A program made the translations under genes and the position numbers. From a virus, in IMG/VR virus record IMGVR_UViG_3300003690_000022, positions 1 to 42,677 of that record: DNA of 42,677 bases; one strand, 5' to 3'. This document shows positions 13,496 to 19,636 of this stretch, in pieces. The notes under the pieces were generated by a model, which saw nothing but the letters and a program-made list of their open reading frames with translations, was not told the DNA's origin and did not search any database. Position 1 is the first letter of the stretch, and each line of letters opens with the position of its first letter.

Positions 13496-13704
13496 CCCCA
13501 ACCTGGGATGACCTCCGCGCTGTCGAGGGGCTTCACCTGGGGCCGGCTGCATTCCGATACCAGCGGTGTGTGAAGTGCAATGAGGAGATCGACACCCTGC
13601 TAGACGACGGCATGTGGTCGCATTACAGCGGGTGCCAGGTCAGCTTCCGAACGGCGCTAACCCCGTATAACGCTGCGGTGCTGCGGGCGTTGAGGGGGTT
13701 GTGA
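13492..13704 (+). CDS. Small Cys/His protein (70 aa)
   Basis: ATG 13492 in ATGA overlap. C-V-K-C-N-E-E-I-D and later H-Y-S-G-C make a likely C3H zinc site; the C-terminal helix reads Y-N-A-A-V-L-R-A-L-R. It directly precedes and overlaps the C5-methyltransferase gene. Confidence 0.65.
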   Translation: MTPTWDDLRAVEGLHLGPAAFRYQRCVKCNEEIDTLLDDGMWSHYSGCQVSFRTALTPYNAAVLRALRGL

Positions 13705-14885
13705 CGATGACGACGGTTGGCTCTCTCTTCTCTGGTATTGGCGGATTCGACAGGGGGCTTGAGCTCGCCGGGTGGGAAGTCCAGTGGCAGGTTGAAAATG
13801 ATAAGTTCTGTAATCAGATACTTGAACGGCACTGGCCTGGAGTAACGCGATATGGAGACATCACCGCGGTCAACACCGACCAGCTCAGCCCAGTTGACCT
13901 TCTTTGCGGAGGATTCCCCTGCCAAGACCTCTCCGTGGCTGGACGCCGTGAGGGATTGGCTGGAGAGCGGAGCTCCCTGTTCTTTGAGTTCGCCCGAATC
14001 GCAGGCGCTCTTACTCCTCGTTGGCTACTTGTCGAGAATGTCCCAGGACTCTTTAGTTCGTCCGATGGGAGAGATTTTGGCATCGTCATCTCCACACTGG
14101 CCGAACTCGGGTACGGTCTGGCGTGGCGGGTGCTTGACTCTCAGTACTTCGGAGTGGCCCAGCGCCGCCGTCGTGTGTTCATTGTCGGACATCTTGGAAA
14201 GCCATGCCCACCCGAAATACTCTTTGAGTCCGAAAGCCTGCGCGGGAATTCTCCGCCGAGCCGCCAAGCGGGGACGCAGCCTGCCTACAGCCCTAAGGGC
14301 GGCTCTGGAGAGCGTGGCTGGCCCGTTGAGTTTGAAGCAGGACTTGCTTGGGGCGACGATGTCAGCCGCCCCCTGCTCAGCAAAGCCAATAGCAGCCACG
14401 ACGACTCGCTCGAAACCTACACCATCCACAACGGACAGGGAGACCCCAACTGGGACAGGAATCGAGCCTTCGCCCTTGACACTCAACAACCAAGTGCCGT
14501 TGCCTTTGCTCAGAACCAGCGAGGTGAACTCCGGACATCAGACATTAGCCCACAGCTCACCACTGGAGGCGGAAAGCCAGGAGAGGGATACCCCGCCGTT
14601 GCCTTCAATTGGCAATCCGGAGGGGATGTCCGCCTCGGAGTCTCAGAGGAGCGAACCGATGCCCTCCACGCAGGACAAGTACCCGCTGTCGGTCCGCCGC
14701 CTGACCCCGGCGGAGTGCGAGAGGCTACAGGGGTTCCCAGACGGGTGGACACTCCTGACAGCCCCCGATACCGCGCCCTCGGGAACGCCGTGACGGTCCC
14801 TGTGGCTGAGTGGATCGGGCGCCGGATCCTGTCAGCCCACCAGGAGGCCATCCGGTACGCGACGAATGGGATACCGGCGCCATGA
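13701..14885 (+). CDS. DNA (cytosine-5) methyltransferase, motif IX out of frame
   Basis: GTG 13701 (ATG 13707 also possible). Methylates cytosine C5 in DNA, probably to evade host restriction. Motif I is L-F-S-G-I-G-G-F-D near residue 9; motif IV, with the catalytic Cys, is G-G-F-P-C-Q-D-L-S; motif VI E-N-V-P-G; motif VIII Q-R-R-R-R-V-F-I-V. The target-recognition region includes S-P-Q-L-T-T-G-G-G-K-P-G-E-G-Y, and motif X is R-Y-R-A-L-G-N-A-V. The expected motif IX (R-R-L-T-P-x-E-C-E-R-L-Q-G-F-P-D) is missing here but is encoded in the +1 frame at 14692-14756. Either two compensating one-base indels flank it, or the reading frame is recoded. Activity is therefore uncertain. The stop overlaps ATG 14882. 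Confidence 0.9.
   Translation: MTMTTVGSLFSGIGGFDRGLELAGWEVQWQVENDKFCNQILERHWPGVTRYGDITAVNTDQLSPVDLLCGGFPCQDLSVAGRREGLAGERSSLFFEFARIAGALTPRWLLVENVPGLFSSSDGRDFGIVISTLAELGYGLAWRVLDSQYFGVAQRRRRVFIVGHLGKPCPPEILFESESLRGNSPPSRQAGTQPAYSPKGGSGERGWPVEFEAGLAWGDDVSRPLLSKANSSHDDSLETYTIHNGQGDPNWDRNRAFALDTQQPSAVAFAQNQRGELRTSDISPQLTTGGGKPGEGYPAVAFNWQSGGDVRLGVSEERTDALHAGQVPAVGPPPDPGGVREATGVPRRVDTPDSPRYRALGNAVTVPVAEWIGRRILSAHQEAIRYATNGIPAP
13852..14793 (+). other. Second open frame (+1) across the C5 methyltransferase gene
   Basis: A 313-codon frame, offset +1, runs from ATG 13852 to TGA 14793. It starts near Q-L-T-F-F-A-E-D-S-P-A-K-T-S-P-W, continues with L-T-L-S-T-S-E-W-P-S and A-C-A-G-I-L-R-R-A-A-K-R-G, and ends with the methyltransferase motif IX block (14692-14756). 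I recall phage proteins in the databases with these same strings, which would be either a true overprinted gene or a recurring misannotation of this frame. No ribosome site precedes 13852. Treat as an overlapping frame of unknown status. Confidence 0.45.
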
Positions 14886-14923
14886 CCCCCTACTGGGAGA
14901 ACGGAATCGTCCAGCTCCACCAC
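14882..14923 (+). pseudogene. Stranded N-terminus of an amino-methyltransferase gene
   Basis: ATG 14882 begins M-T-P-Y-W-E-N-G-I-V-Q-L-H-H, the usual start of phage N4/N6 methyltransferases. It then runs straight into the antisense LAGLIDADG gene at 14924. The frame stays open to TGA 15407-15409 but encodes only antisense sequence of the endonuclease. A second, equivalent start (D-N-G-F-V-S-L-Y-H-G-D-C) appears at about 15493, beyond the insertion. Confidence 0.7.
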
Positions 14924-15436
14924 TCAGCCGAGCTTGGGTTGCCAGGTGCGAGTATCGTTGAGAGCCTTAATCTGCTCAAACAGGTTTTGGCGGGCAGCCA
15001 CATCCTCTGTGGAATGAACGCGCTTTCTAAAGGTTCTCAGTTGCCCCCAACGATCCCGTTGCTGTACATCCGCAGTGCCCGTGCCGCCTATTTTCTTCAG
15101 CTCCCGCAATTGCAAGATGATCCAAGCCTGCTCCCACTTAATTCGCAGGTGCTGCATGAGCTCCTGAGCACAAGCGGCAGCTTTTCTATCCGTAATCTGC
15201 CAAACATGCATGTCGTTACGTCTTCCTGCCTGATGCTCAACTCGCACCGTGCCGCCAAAGGTCTTAGCCAAAAGGTCCGGGACAATAGATTTCACCTGTT
15301 TGAGGCCAATGCGTTCATGGAATATCGGCACTCGTGCGTCTCCCCTCACACGCATTGCATAGGTATCCCGCTTTATGGTGAAGTACCCATCGGAATCGAG
15401 ACACCCTGATAGATAGGCCATTAGTGTAGCATCCAT
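14924..15436 (-). CDS. LAGLIDADG homing endonuclease (170 aa)
   Basis: Minus-strand gene between two plus-strand methyltransferase parts, starting at ATG 15436. Residues 6-20 read Y-L-S-G-C-L-D-S-D-G-Y-F-T-I, a LAGLIDADG helix with its catalytic acid. One motif is visible, so it would act as a homodimer of the I-CreI type or as a degenerate enzyme. The rest is helical and basic (R-V-E-H-Q, W-Q-I-T-D-R-K). It fills the gap exactly between the stranded N-terminus (ending 14923) and the new start at 15456, so it is an inserted free-standing gene. Its target is probably the methyltransferase start region. Confidence 0.85.
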   Translation of the reverse strand: MDATLMAYLSGCLDSDGYFTIKRDTYAMRVRGDARVPIFHERIGLKQVKSIVPDLLAKTFGGTVRVEHQAGRRNDMHVWQITDRKAAACAQELMQHLRIKWEQAWIILQLRELKKIGGTGTADVQQRDRWGQLRTFRKRVHSTEDVAARQNLFEQIKALNDTRTWQPKLG

Positions 15437-15455
15437 AAGTGAAGAGTACACCTCA

Positions 15456-17132
15456 ATGGGGTATAAGTCAATAAAGGTGATAGGCCAAGAGGCGACGTTT
15501 GACAACGGTTTTGTCTCTCTGTATCACGGAGATTGCAGAGATATTTTAAGCCGGCTGCCCGCCAACGCGGTGCATTGTGTCGTTACGTCGCCTCCTTGAC
15601 CTTATTGGGGCCTGCGCGACTACGGCCTGGAGCCGACCGCCTGGGGCGGCGATGCGGACCATGCCCACGAATGGGGCAGCATCGGGCCGGGCCACCATCC
15701 CGGCCAGGTGCCTGACGGCAAGGCGGTCACGGACGAGAACGCCGTCGGGCAGAACGCAGGATCAGGCCGCAACTGCGCCTGCGGCGCCTGGCTCGGCACG
15801 CTGGGCCTGGAGCCGACGCCGGAGCTTTTCGTCGAGCACCTGGTCGGCATCTTCCGGGAACTGCGGCGAGTTCTGCGGAGCGATGGGACGCTCTGGCTGA
15901 ACATGGGGGATAGCTACGCCTCGGGAGAAATAGGAAGACACGATGCTCGGGTTGAGGGTAGTGACTACGGGGCGAAGCTGAATGGCCCACGGCAACACGC
16001 ACGGCTCGCAAGTGGCCTCAAGCCCAAGGACCTGCTCCTGATGCCCGCCCGCGTCGCCCTGGCGCTCCAGGCGGACGGCTGGTGGCTCCGGTCCGACATC
16101 ATCTGGTCGAAGCCGAATCCGATGCCTGAGTCAGTGACCGACCGCTGCACCACGGCGCACGAGCATGTATTCCTGCTGACGAAATCTGAGCGGTACTACT
16201 ACGATGCCGAGGCGATTCGGGAATCCGTCGCTCCCGCAACCTTGAGCGATAAGCGATCTGGCGAGATCATCCGCCCTGAGCGGGGGTTCCCAGGGTCCGC
16301 CAGTAACGGGGCAACGAAGCTCGGTGGCAACACGGGCCGCAACAAGCGCACCGTCTGGGAGATCGCCACCGAGCCCCTTACCGGTGTCGTCGTACATGGC
16401 AGCCATCGCACAGTGTCACCAGATTGCCCAGTGCATGGTTATCTGGAATCCCCTGCTGGCGTTCCTGTTGATGGTGAACAACCAGCCGCTTCTCCGTCTG
16501 CCCACAATCGACGCACCGATGATGGTCACGTTCAAGCGCCACCAGCCTCTGTGCCTTCCACACTCGCAGGTCAGGGCGCGAGTCTTTCCGATGCGTCCGC
16601 TGCCAGAGGCCATAGCAAGCAAACGAGCAGAACGGATTTTTTGTCAGAGCAAGGTGGCTCTTTCGACGGCGGAGAATCTTCCCGCACTGAGTACACGGAG
16701 TCTCCTCAGCATTCGCATACCGTTGCCAGTGGCAGCGCCGCGAACAGAACCGAGGTGGATTCCGCTTCAAGTGAGACGGAGACTGGTCACGCGGAACAAA
16801 CTGATCCCCGCAACGCTCACACACAAAAGACAGAGTGGACATACGATGACCCTCCCGATAATTGCTCTTGTCAGTATACCGGAAAGACTAGCAAGAGGAT
16901 AGATCATTTTGCAGGATTCCCCCAGGCCCTCGTCGAGCCGTGCGTGCTGGCCGGATGTCCAGAAGGCGGGATAGTCTGCGATCCCTTCGCCGGCAGCGGC
17001 ACCGTCGGCCTGGTCGCTCAGAAGCTCGGGCGCCGCGGCGTGCTGATCGACGCCAGCGCGGACTACCTGGCCCTGGCCCGCAAGCGAATCGAGGCGGTCC
17101 CGCTACCGATGCAACTGGAGGTCACGACTTGA
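15456..17132 (+). pseudogene. Amino-methyltransferase (N4-cytosine/N6-adenine), interrupted by TGA and carrying a nested antisense HNH gene
   Basis: From ATG 15456 the frame reads D-N-G-F-V-S-L-Y-H-G-D-C-R-D-I-L ... V-V-T-S-P-P, then TGA (15597-15599), then P-Y-W-G-L-R-D-Y-G in the same frame. The family motif is T-S-P-P-Y-W-G-L-R, so six bases including a stop have been inserted in catalytic motif IV. Downstream are L-W-L-N-M-G-D-S-Y, W-S-K-P-N-P-M-P, V-W-E-I-A-T-E-P and, at the C-terminus, motif I as D-P-F-A-G-S-G-T: the beta-class order. Between T-E-P and H-F-A-G-F-P lies a roughly 160-residue Ser/Thr/His/Asp-rich insert whose antisense strand is the HNH gene at 16378-16842. Without readthrough only a 47-residue peptide and a piece restarting at GTG 15708 would form, neither a complete enzyme. 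Confidence 0.85.
16378..16842 (-). CDS. HNH homing endonuclease nested antisense in the methyltransferase gene (154 aa)
   Basis: ATG 16842 to 16378 on the minus strand, wholly inside the plus-strand methyltransferase frame, which stays open opposite it. Two N-terminal zinc knuckles of the C-E-R-C-G ... F-C-S-R-R-C type (about residues 8-37 and 50-75) precede the HNH core: H-R-C-V-D-C-G, L-V-V-H-H-Q, and N-L-V-T-L-C-D-G-C-H-V-R-R-H. All expected metal ligands and the catalytic His pair are present, so it looks active. It most likely spreads by cutting methyltransferase genes that lack the insert. There is no intron or intein around it; the host frame simply reads through its antisense as a low-complexity linker. 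Confidence 0.9.
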   Translation of the reverse strand: MSTLSFVCERCGDQFVPRDQSPSHLKRNPPRFCSRRCHWQRYANAEETPCTQCGKILRRRKSHLALTKNPFCSFACYGLWQRTHRKDSRPDLRVWKAQRLVALERDHHRCVDCGQTEKRLVVHHQQERQQGIPDNHALGNLVTLCDGCHVRRHR

Positions 17133-17272
17133 CGAAGCTGCGAATAGCCGATCTCTTCTGCGGGGCCGGAGGCGCCGGCATGGGCCTGCATCGCGCCGGC
17201 TTCGAGGTCGTGGGCTTCGACATCGAGCCTCAGCCGCGGCGGAAGGTAGGGGAATCGAATGACGGATATTGA
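17129..17272 (+). pseudogene. C5-methyltransferase remnant (47 codons)
   Basis: TTG 17129 overlaps the previous stop (TTGA). The frame reads L-R-I-A-D-L-F-C-G-A-G-G-A-G-M-G-L-H-R-A-G-F, a perfect C5-methyltransferase motif I and following helix. After D-I-E-P-Q-P it breaks off into unrelated sequence and ends at 17272. The catalytic Cys region and everything after it are gone. It is a different lineage from the gene at 13701 (D-L-F-C-G-A-G-G versus L-F-S-G-I-G-G). Confidence 0.8.
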
Positions 17273-17405
17273 AATCATCCTTGTGATCGTCATAGTTATC
17301 GTCATATGGGTGATAATCATCGAAGTATGGCGAATGCAGCGCACGCTGAAGGAGATGAAGGCCACGCTGGACAGGCTGCTGGGGCGCGACGATGCCAGAT
17401 TCTGA
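17259..17405 (+). CDS. Small single-pass membrane protein (48 aa)
   Basis: ATG 17259 with GGTAGGGGAATCGA upstream, overlapping the remnant's end. Residues 5-22 are an almost pure Ile/Val helix (I-I-L-V-I-V-I-V-I-V-I-W-V-I-I-I), a clear membrane segment with a short N-terminus. A charged cytoplasmic helix follows (M-Q-R-T-L-K-E-M-K-A-T-L-D-R-L-L). It overlaps the RusA gene start. Possibly an early membrane effector such as a superinfection or inhibition factor; no family recognised. Confidence 0.75.
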   Translation: MTDIEIILVIVIVIVIWVIIIEVWRMQRTLKEMKATLDRLLGRDDARF

Positions 17406-17772
17406 GCATCGATGCTGGCACATGGAGGTGGGCGCGATACCGGGCGCTGCTATCAGGGGGAACAGCCGGGCCAACCGATGGGCCAAAGCTCGGGAAACGA
17501 AGCTGTGGCGCAAATCAGGCCAAGACCATTGGCTCACAGAGAGCCGAGGCGTCGAACTTCAGAAAGCAAAGATTACTTTCACTTTCCACCACGATAGAAA
17601 GATTGACGGTGATAACTTGGCAATTGGGCTAAAGCCGTTTGTTGACGGTCTCGTAGACATGGGCATGTTCCCCGATGATGACCCTGACCATGTTTCGTAT
17701 GGGTCGCACGTCTTCGTGAAATGCCCCAAGGGTGAGTCAAAGACGATTGTCCTCATTGAAGAGGTCCAGTAA
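17392..17772 (+). CDS. rusA: RusA-like Holliday-junction resolvase (126 aa)
   Basis: ATG 17392 overlaps the previous stop. The core F-T-F-H-H-D-R-K-I-D-G-D-N-L, then K-P-F-V-D-G-L and M-F-P-D-D-D-P-D-H-V-S-Y, gives the RusA pattern of Asp residues (D-x-D-N ... D-x-L ... D-D-x-x-V) that bind the metal ions. It resolves branched recombination or replication intermediates before packaging. The N-terminus (about 45 residues) is divergent. Its TAA overlaps the next ATG (TAATG). Confidence 0.85.
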   Translation: MPDSEHRCWHMEVGAIPGAAIRGNSRANRWAKARETKLWRKSGQDHWLTESRGVELQKAKITFTFHHDRKIDGDNLAIGLKPFVDGLVDMGMFPDDDPDHVSYGSHVFVKCPKGESKTIVLIEEVQ

Positions 17773-17981
17773 TGCCGTACTACCTCCGAACTCCGCCAGC
17801 CCACAAGCCTGTGTTTGCGCGACTGACGCGCCACGGGGAGTTCCACGCCTTCTACTCGCCTTTGGGCTACCCGATCAAGCTCTGCACCTGGGTTGGGGGA
17901 GGGGGACGCCCTTTCGTTGAGACGGCAGACGCACCCACCTGCAAGCACTGTATTCGTGACCTATCGCCTGTGGTAAAATAG
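17772..17981 (+). CDS. Small Zn-ribbon-like protein (69 aa)
   Basis: ATG 17772 in TAATG overlap with the resolvase gene. A beta-rich N-terminal part with H-G-E-F-H-A-F-Y and a single Cys is followed by T-C-K-H-C-I-R-D-L near the C-terminus. Likely one zinc site; function unknown. Confidence 0.7.
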   Translation: MPYYLRTPPAHKPVFARLTRHGEFHAFYSPLGYPIKLCTWVGGGGRPFVETADAPTCKHCIRDLSPVVK

Positions 17982-18010
17982 ATGGGCAGGACTTCAGGCG
18001 TCCTGCCCAT
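17982..18010 (+). terminator. Perfect 11-bp hairpin upstream of an HNH gene
   Basis: ATGGGCAGGAC (17982-17992), loop TTCAGGC, GTCCTGCCCAT (18000-18010). No T-tract follows, so it is a weak terminator candidate. It could isolate or dampen the inserted HNH gene downstream. Confidence 0.55.
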
Positions 18011-18017
18011 ATCACAC

Positions 18018-18033
18018 CGAAGGAGTAACTTCG
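18018..18033 (+). promoter_or_regulatory. Hairpin enclosing the HNH ribosome-binding site
   Basis: CGAAG, loop GAGTAA, CTTCG, directly followed by ATG 18034. The Shine-Dalgarno sequence AAGGAG spans stem and loop and would be occluded when folded. T-even free-standing endonuclease genes are known to use such occluding hairpins to limit expression. Confidence 0.6.
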
Positions 18034-18618
18034 ATGCCTCTCCATTCTACCACGCCTCGTCTGTGTTCACTCCCCGACTGCGACAAAGTCTCCCATGCTA
18101 AGACGCTGTGCCACAGGCACTATGAAAGAAAGCGCAGCTTTGGGCATACAGGCTCGAATAGGAAATCCCTCCATGAACGCTTCTGGGAAAAGGTCAACAA
18201 GAACGGCCCTCTTTGGCAAGGCACCCATTGCTGGGGCTGGACAGCGGCGCTAAACAACGGGTATGGCAGCCTCAAAGTGGCTGGTGTCATGGCCTATGCG
18301 CATCGTGTTGCTTACGAGGAATTAATTGGGCTAATCCCACCAGACTTGACAATTGACCACCTATGTCGGAATCGCCCGTGTGTAAACCCAGAACACCTAG
18401 AGGCTGTCAGCCCCGGGGAAAATATTCTCCGTGGGTTTGGGCCAACAGCGTTACACGCTCGGAAGACTCATTGTTGGCGTGGGCACCTGTTTGATCTTGT
18501 GAATACATATGTAAGACCTAACGGAGGTCGTGATTGCCGACAATGCATGACCTTCCGCAAATCGCGATTGGCGGCTCCGAAAGAAAGGCGGAATGCCCCC
18601 GGGCAGACAAAGGAGTGA
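18034..18618 (+). CDS. HNH homing endonuclease, free-standing (194 aa)
   Basis: ATG 18034. An N-terminal zinc knuckle (C-S-L-P-D-C-D ... C-H-R-H-Y) is followed by the HNH_3-type core: A-H-R-V-A-Y-E-E-L, then I-D-H-L-C-R-N-R-P-C-V-N-P-E-H-L-E-A-V-S-P-G-E-N, with the catalytic H-L ... N-P-x-H-L residues present. A C-terminal Cys/His cluster (H-C-W-R-G-H, C-R-Q-C) may be a DNA-contacting finger. It stands between complete genes, bounded by a strong hairpin upstream, and looks mobile and active. Confidence 0.9.
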   Translation: MPLHSTTPRLCSLPDCDKVSHAKTLCHRHYERKRSFGHTGSNRKSLHERFWEKVNKNGPLWQGTHCWGWTAALNNGYGSLKVAGVMAYAHRVAYEELIGLIPPDLTIDHLCRNRPCVNPEHLEAVSPGENILRGFGPTALHARKTHCWRGHLFDLVNTYVRPNGGRDCRQCMTFRKSRLAAPKERRNAPGQTKE

Positions 18619-18622
18619 GACG

Positions 18623-18973
18623 ATGATTGAAGACGCTGGTGTAGCAACCCCTATGGAAATCAAGCTGCCCATTGACCACATGAAGCACAGCATGGTGCAG
18701 ATGCTAGGTGACTACGAGGGGAAGATTTCTAAAGCCGTCACTGAAATGACGCGGGACTACTTGGAAAAGTTTGACTTCGAGGCTGCGGTTCAACAACAGG
18801 TTGGGAGCCTAGTGGAATACGCGTTGCGGAATCAGCTTGATAAAGAGGTAACCCGGGTAGTGGGTGAATACCTTCGGCACAAGCTGCCCAAACGCCTGGA
18901 CCTGGTCGTGAAGAAAGAAGCCTTGCGTCTCATGCACTTGTACGAAACTCACAAGGAGGCCGACGATGATTGA
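18623..18973 (+). CDS. Helical early protein (116 aa)
   Basis: ATG 18623 with AAAGGAGTGAGACG upstream. Almost entirely helical, with regular hydrophobic spacing (F-E-A-A-V-Q-Q-Q-V-G-S-L-V-E-Y-A-L) and a basic C-terminal half (L-R-H-K-L-P-K-R-L). No family recognised. The next ATG lies inside its end. Confidence 0.7.
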   Translation: MIEDAGVATPMEIKLPIDHMKHSMVQMLGDYEGKISKAVTEMTRDYLEKFDFEAAVQQQVGSLVEYALRNQLDKEVTRVVGEYLRHKLPKRLDLVVKKEALRLMHLYETHKEADDD

Positions 18974-19268
18974 CCTTGACGCGATGCTGCTGACGGAGGA
19001 TGAGCAACAGACGGCAGCCGACCGATGCAAGAATCCTGCTTGCAAAACCTCAGACGCAGAACGAGAGAACCCCTTTGAAGTCTGTGGCGTTCAACTCGAA
19101 GTTCAGCGCGACAAGGTGCTGAAAGCTGTGCAGGCTTGGTTGCAGGAACTCCACGAAGGCGCCAAGGCAGGTGGCGTTTGGGATGCTGGCACCCTCTGGT
19201 ATCTCAGCCGTGAGATCAGGGGAAGTCTAATACGATCCAGCCAGCCACAGGAGGCTAGCGATGTGTGA
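18966..19268 (+). CDS. Hypothetical protein (100 aa)
   Basis: ATG 18966 overlaps the previous gene by 8 bases. Three Cys (C-K-N-P-A-C and C-G) lie in the first 45 residues, perhaps a partial zinc site, then a helix (V-L-K-A-V-Q-A-W-L-Q-E-L) follows. Function unknown. Confidence 0.65.
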   Translation: MIDLDAMLLTEDEQQTAADRCKNPACKTSDAERENPFEVCGVQLEVQRDKVLKAVQAWLQELHEGAKAGGVWDAGTLWYLSREIRGSLIRSSQPQEASDV

Positions 19269-19437
19269 ATGCGGACACGTCGAAGATGAACACCTGGATG
19301 TGAACGCCAACGAAGGGCAGAAATGCCTAGGAGAGTACGAAGGCTACGAGGTTGGCGTGGACCCTGGGAGCGCGTCTGGGAGCTTCGCAGTGACGTGGAG
19401 GGCCAGCGATGCCACGGATATAATGGCGTCGCCCTAG
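19261..19437 (+). CDS. Small protein (58 aa), last gene of the rightward block
   Basis: ATG 19261 overlaps the previous stop (ATGTGTGA). M-C-E-C-G-H-V-E-D-E-H with a later single Cys suggests a zinc site. Ends in TAG at 19437, only 10 bases from the stop of the opposing late block. I see no intrinsic terminator in that gap. Confidence 0.65.
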   Translation: MCECGHVEDEHLDVNANEGQKCLGEYEGYEVGVDPGSASGSFAVTWRASDATDIMASP

Positions 19438-19447
19438 AGTAGACCGA

Positions 19448-19627
19448 TCATTTGTCGGAGTCGGACTGGAGTACATCTTTGGCGAGCGCAATAATGCCCG
19501 CCAAGCACCCGACGGCTATCTCGTTCAGGTCGTGCTGAATACCCACATAGGCGATCACCCCCAGTATGGAGAGTGCCAGGAATATCTGCGGCCTGACTTT
19601 ACCGATGAACTTAGTGAGATGTTCCAT
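19448..19627 (-). CDS. Holin-like two-helix membrane protein (59 aa)
   Basis: ATG 19627 with a perfect AGGAGG eight bases upstream. Two hydrophobic stretches (about residues 13-30 and 38-50) are joined by a short charged turn (Q-H-D-L-N-E), with a charged acidic tail: the layout of small class II holins, which permeabilise the inner membrane at lysis. It is the last gene of the late block, after three other membrane-associated genes, consistent with a lysis cassette. No endolysin was recognised beside it. Confidence 0.75.
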   Translation of the reverse strand: MEHLTKFIGKVRPQIFLALSILGVIAYVGIQHDLNEIAVGCLAGIIALAKDVLQSDSDK

Positions 19628-19636
19628 GTTATCCTC

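Noticed and set aside
14810-15409. A 199-codon plus-strand protein starting before the LAGLIDADG gene
   Set aside because: Beyond the first 14 residues after ATG 14882 it is only the antisense of the endonuclease gene, so just the short methyltransferase start was kept.
15597-15599. TGA read as tryptophan (alternative genetic code)
   Set aside because: Many neighbouring genes use TGA as stop in tight ATGA and TGATG overlaps, so genome-wide reassignment is unlikely.
19438-19447. Bidirectional terminator between the converging blocks
   Set aside because: Only ten bases separate the stop codons and no stable hairpin with a T-tract is present around them.
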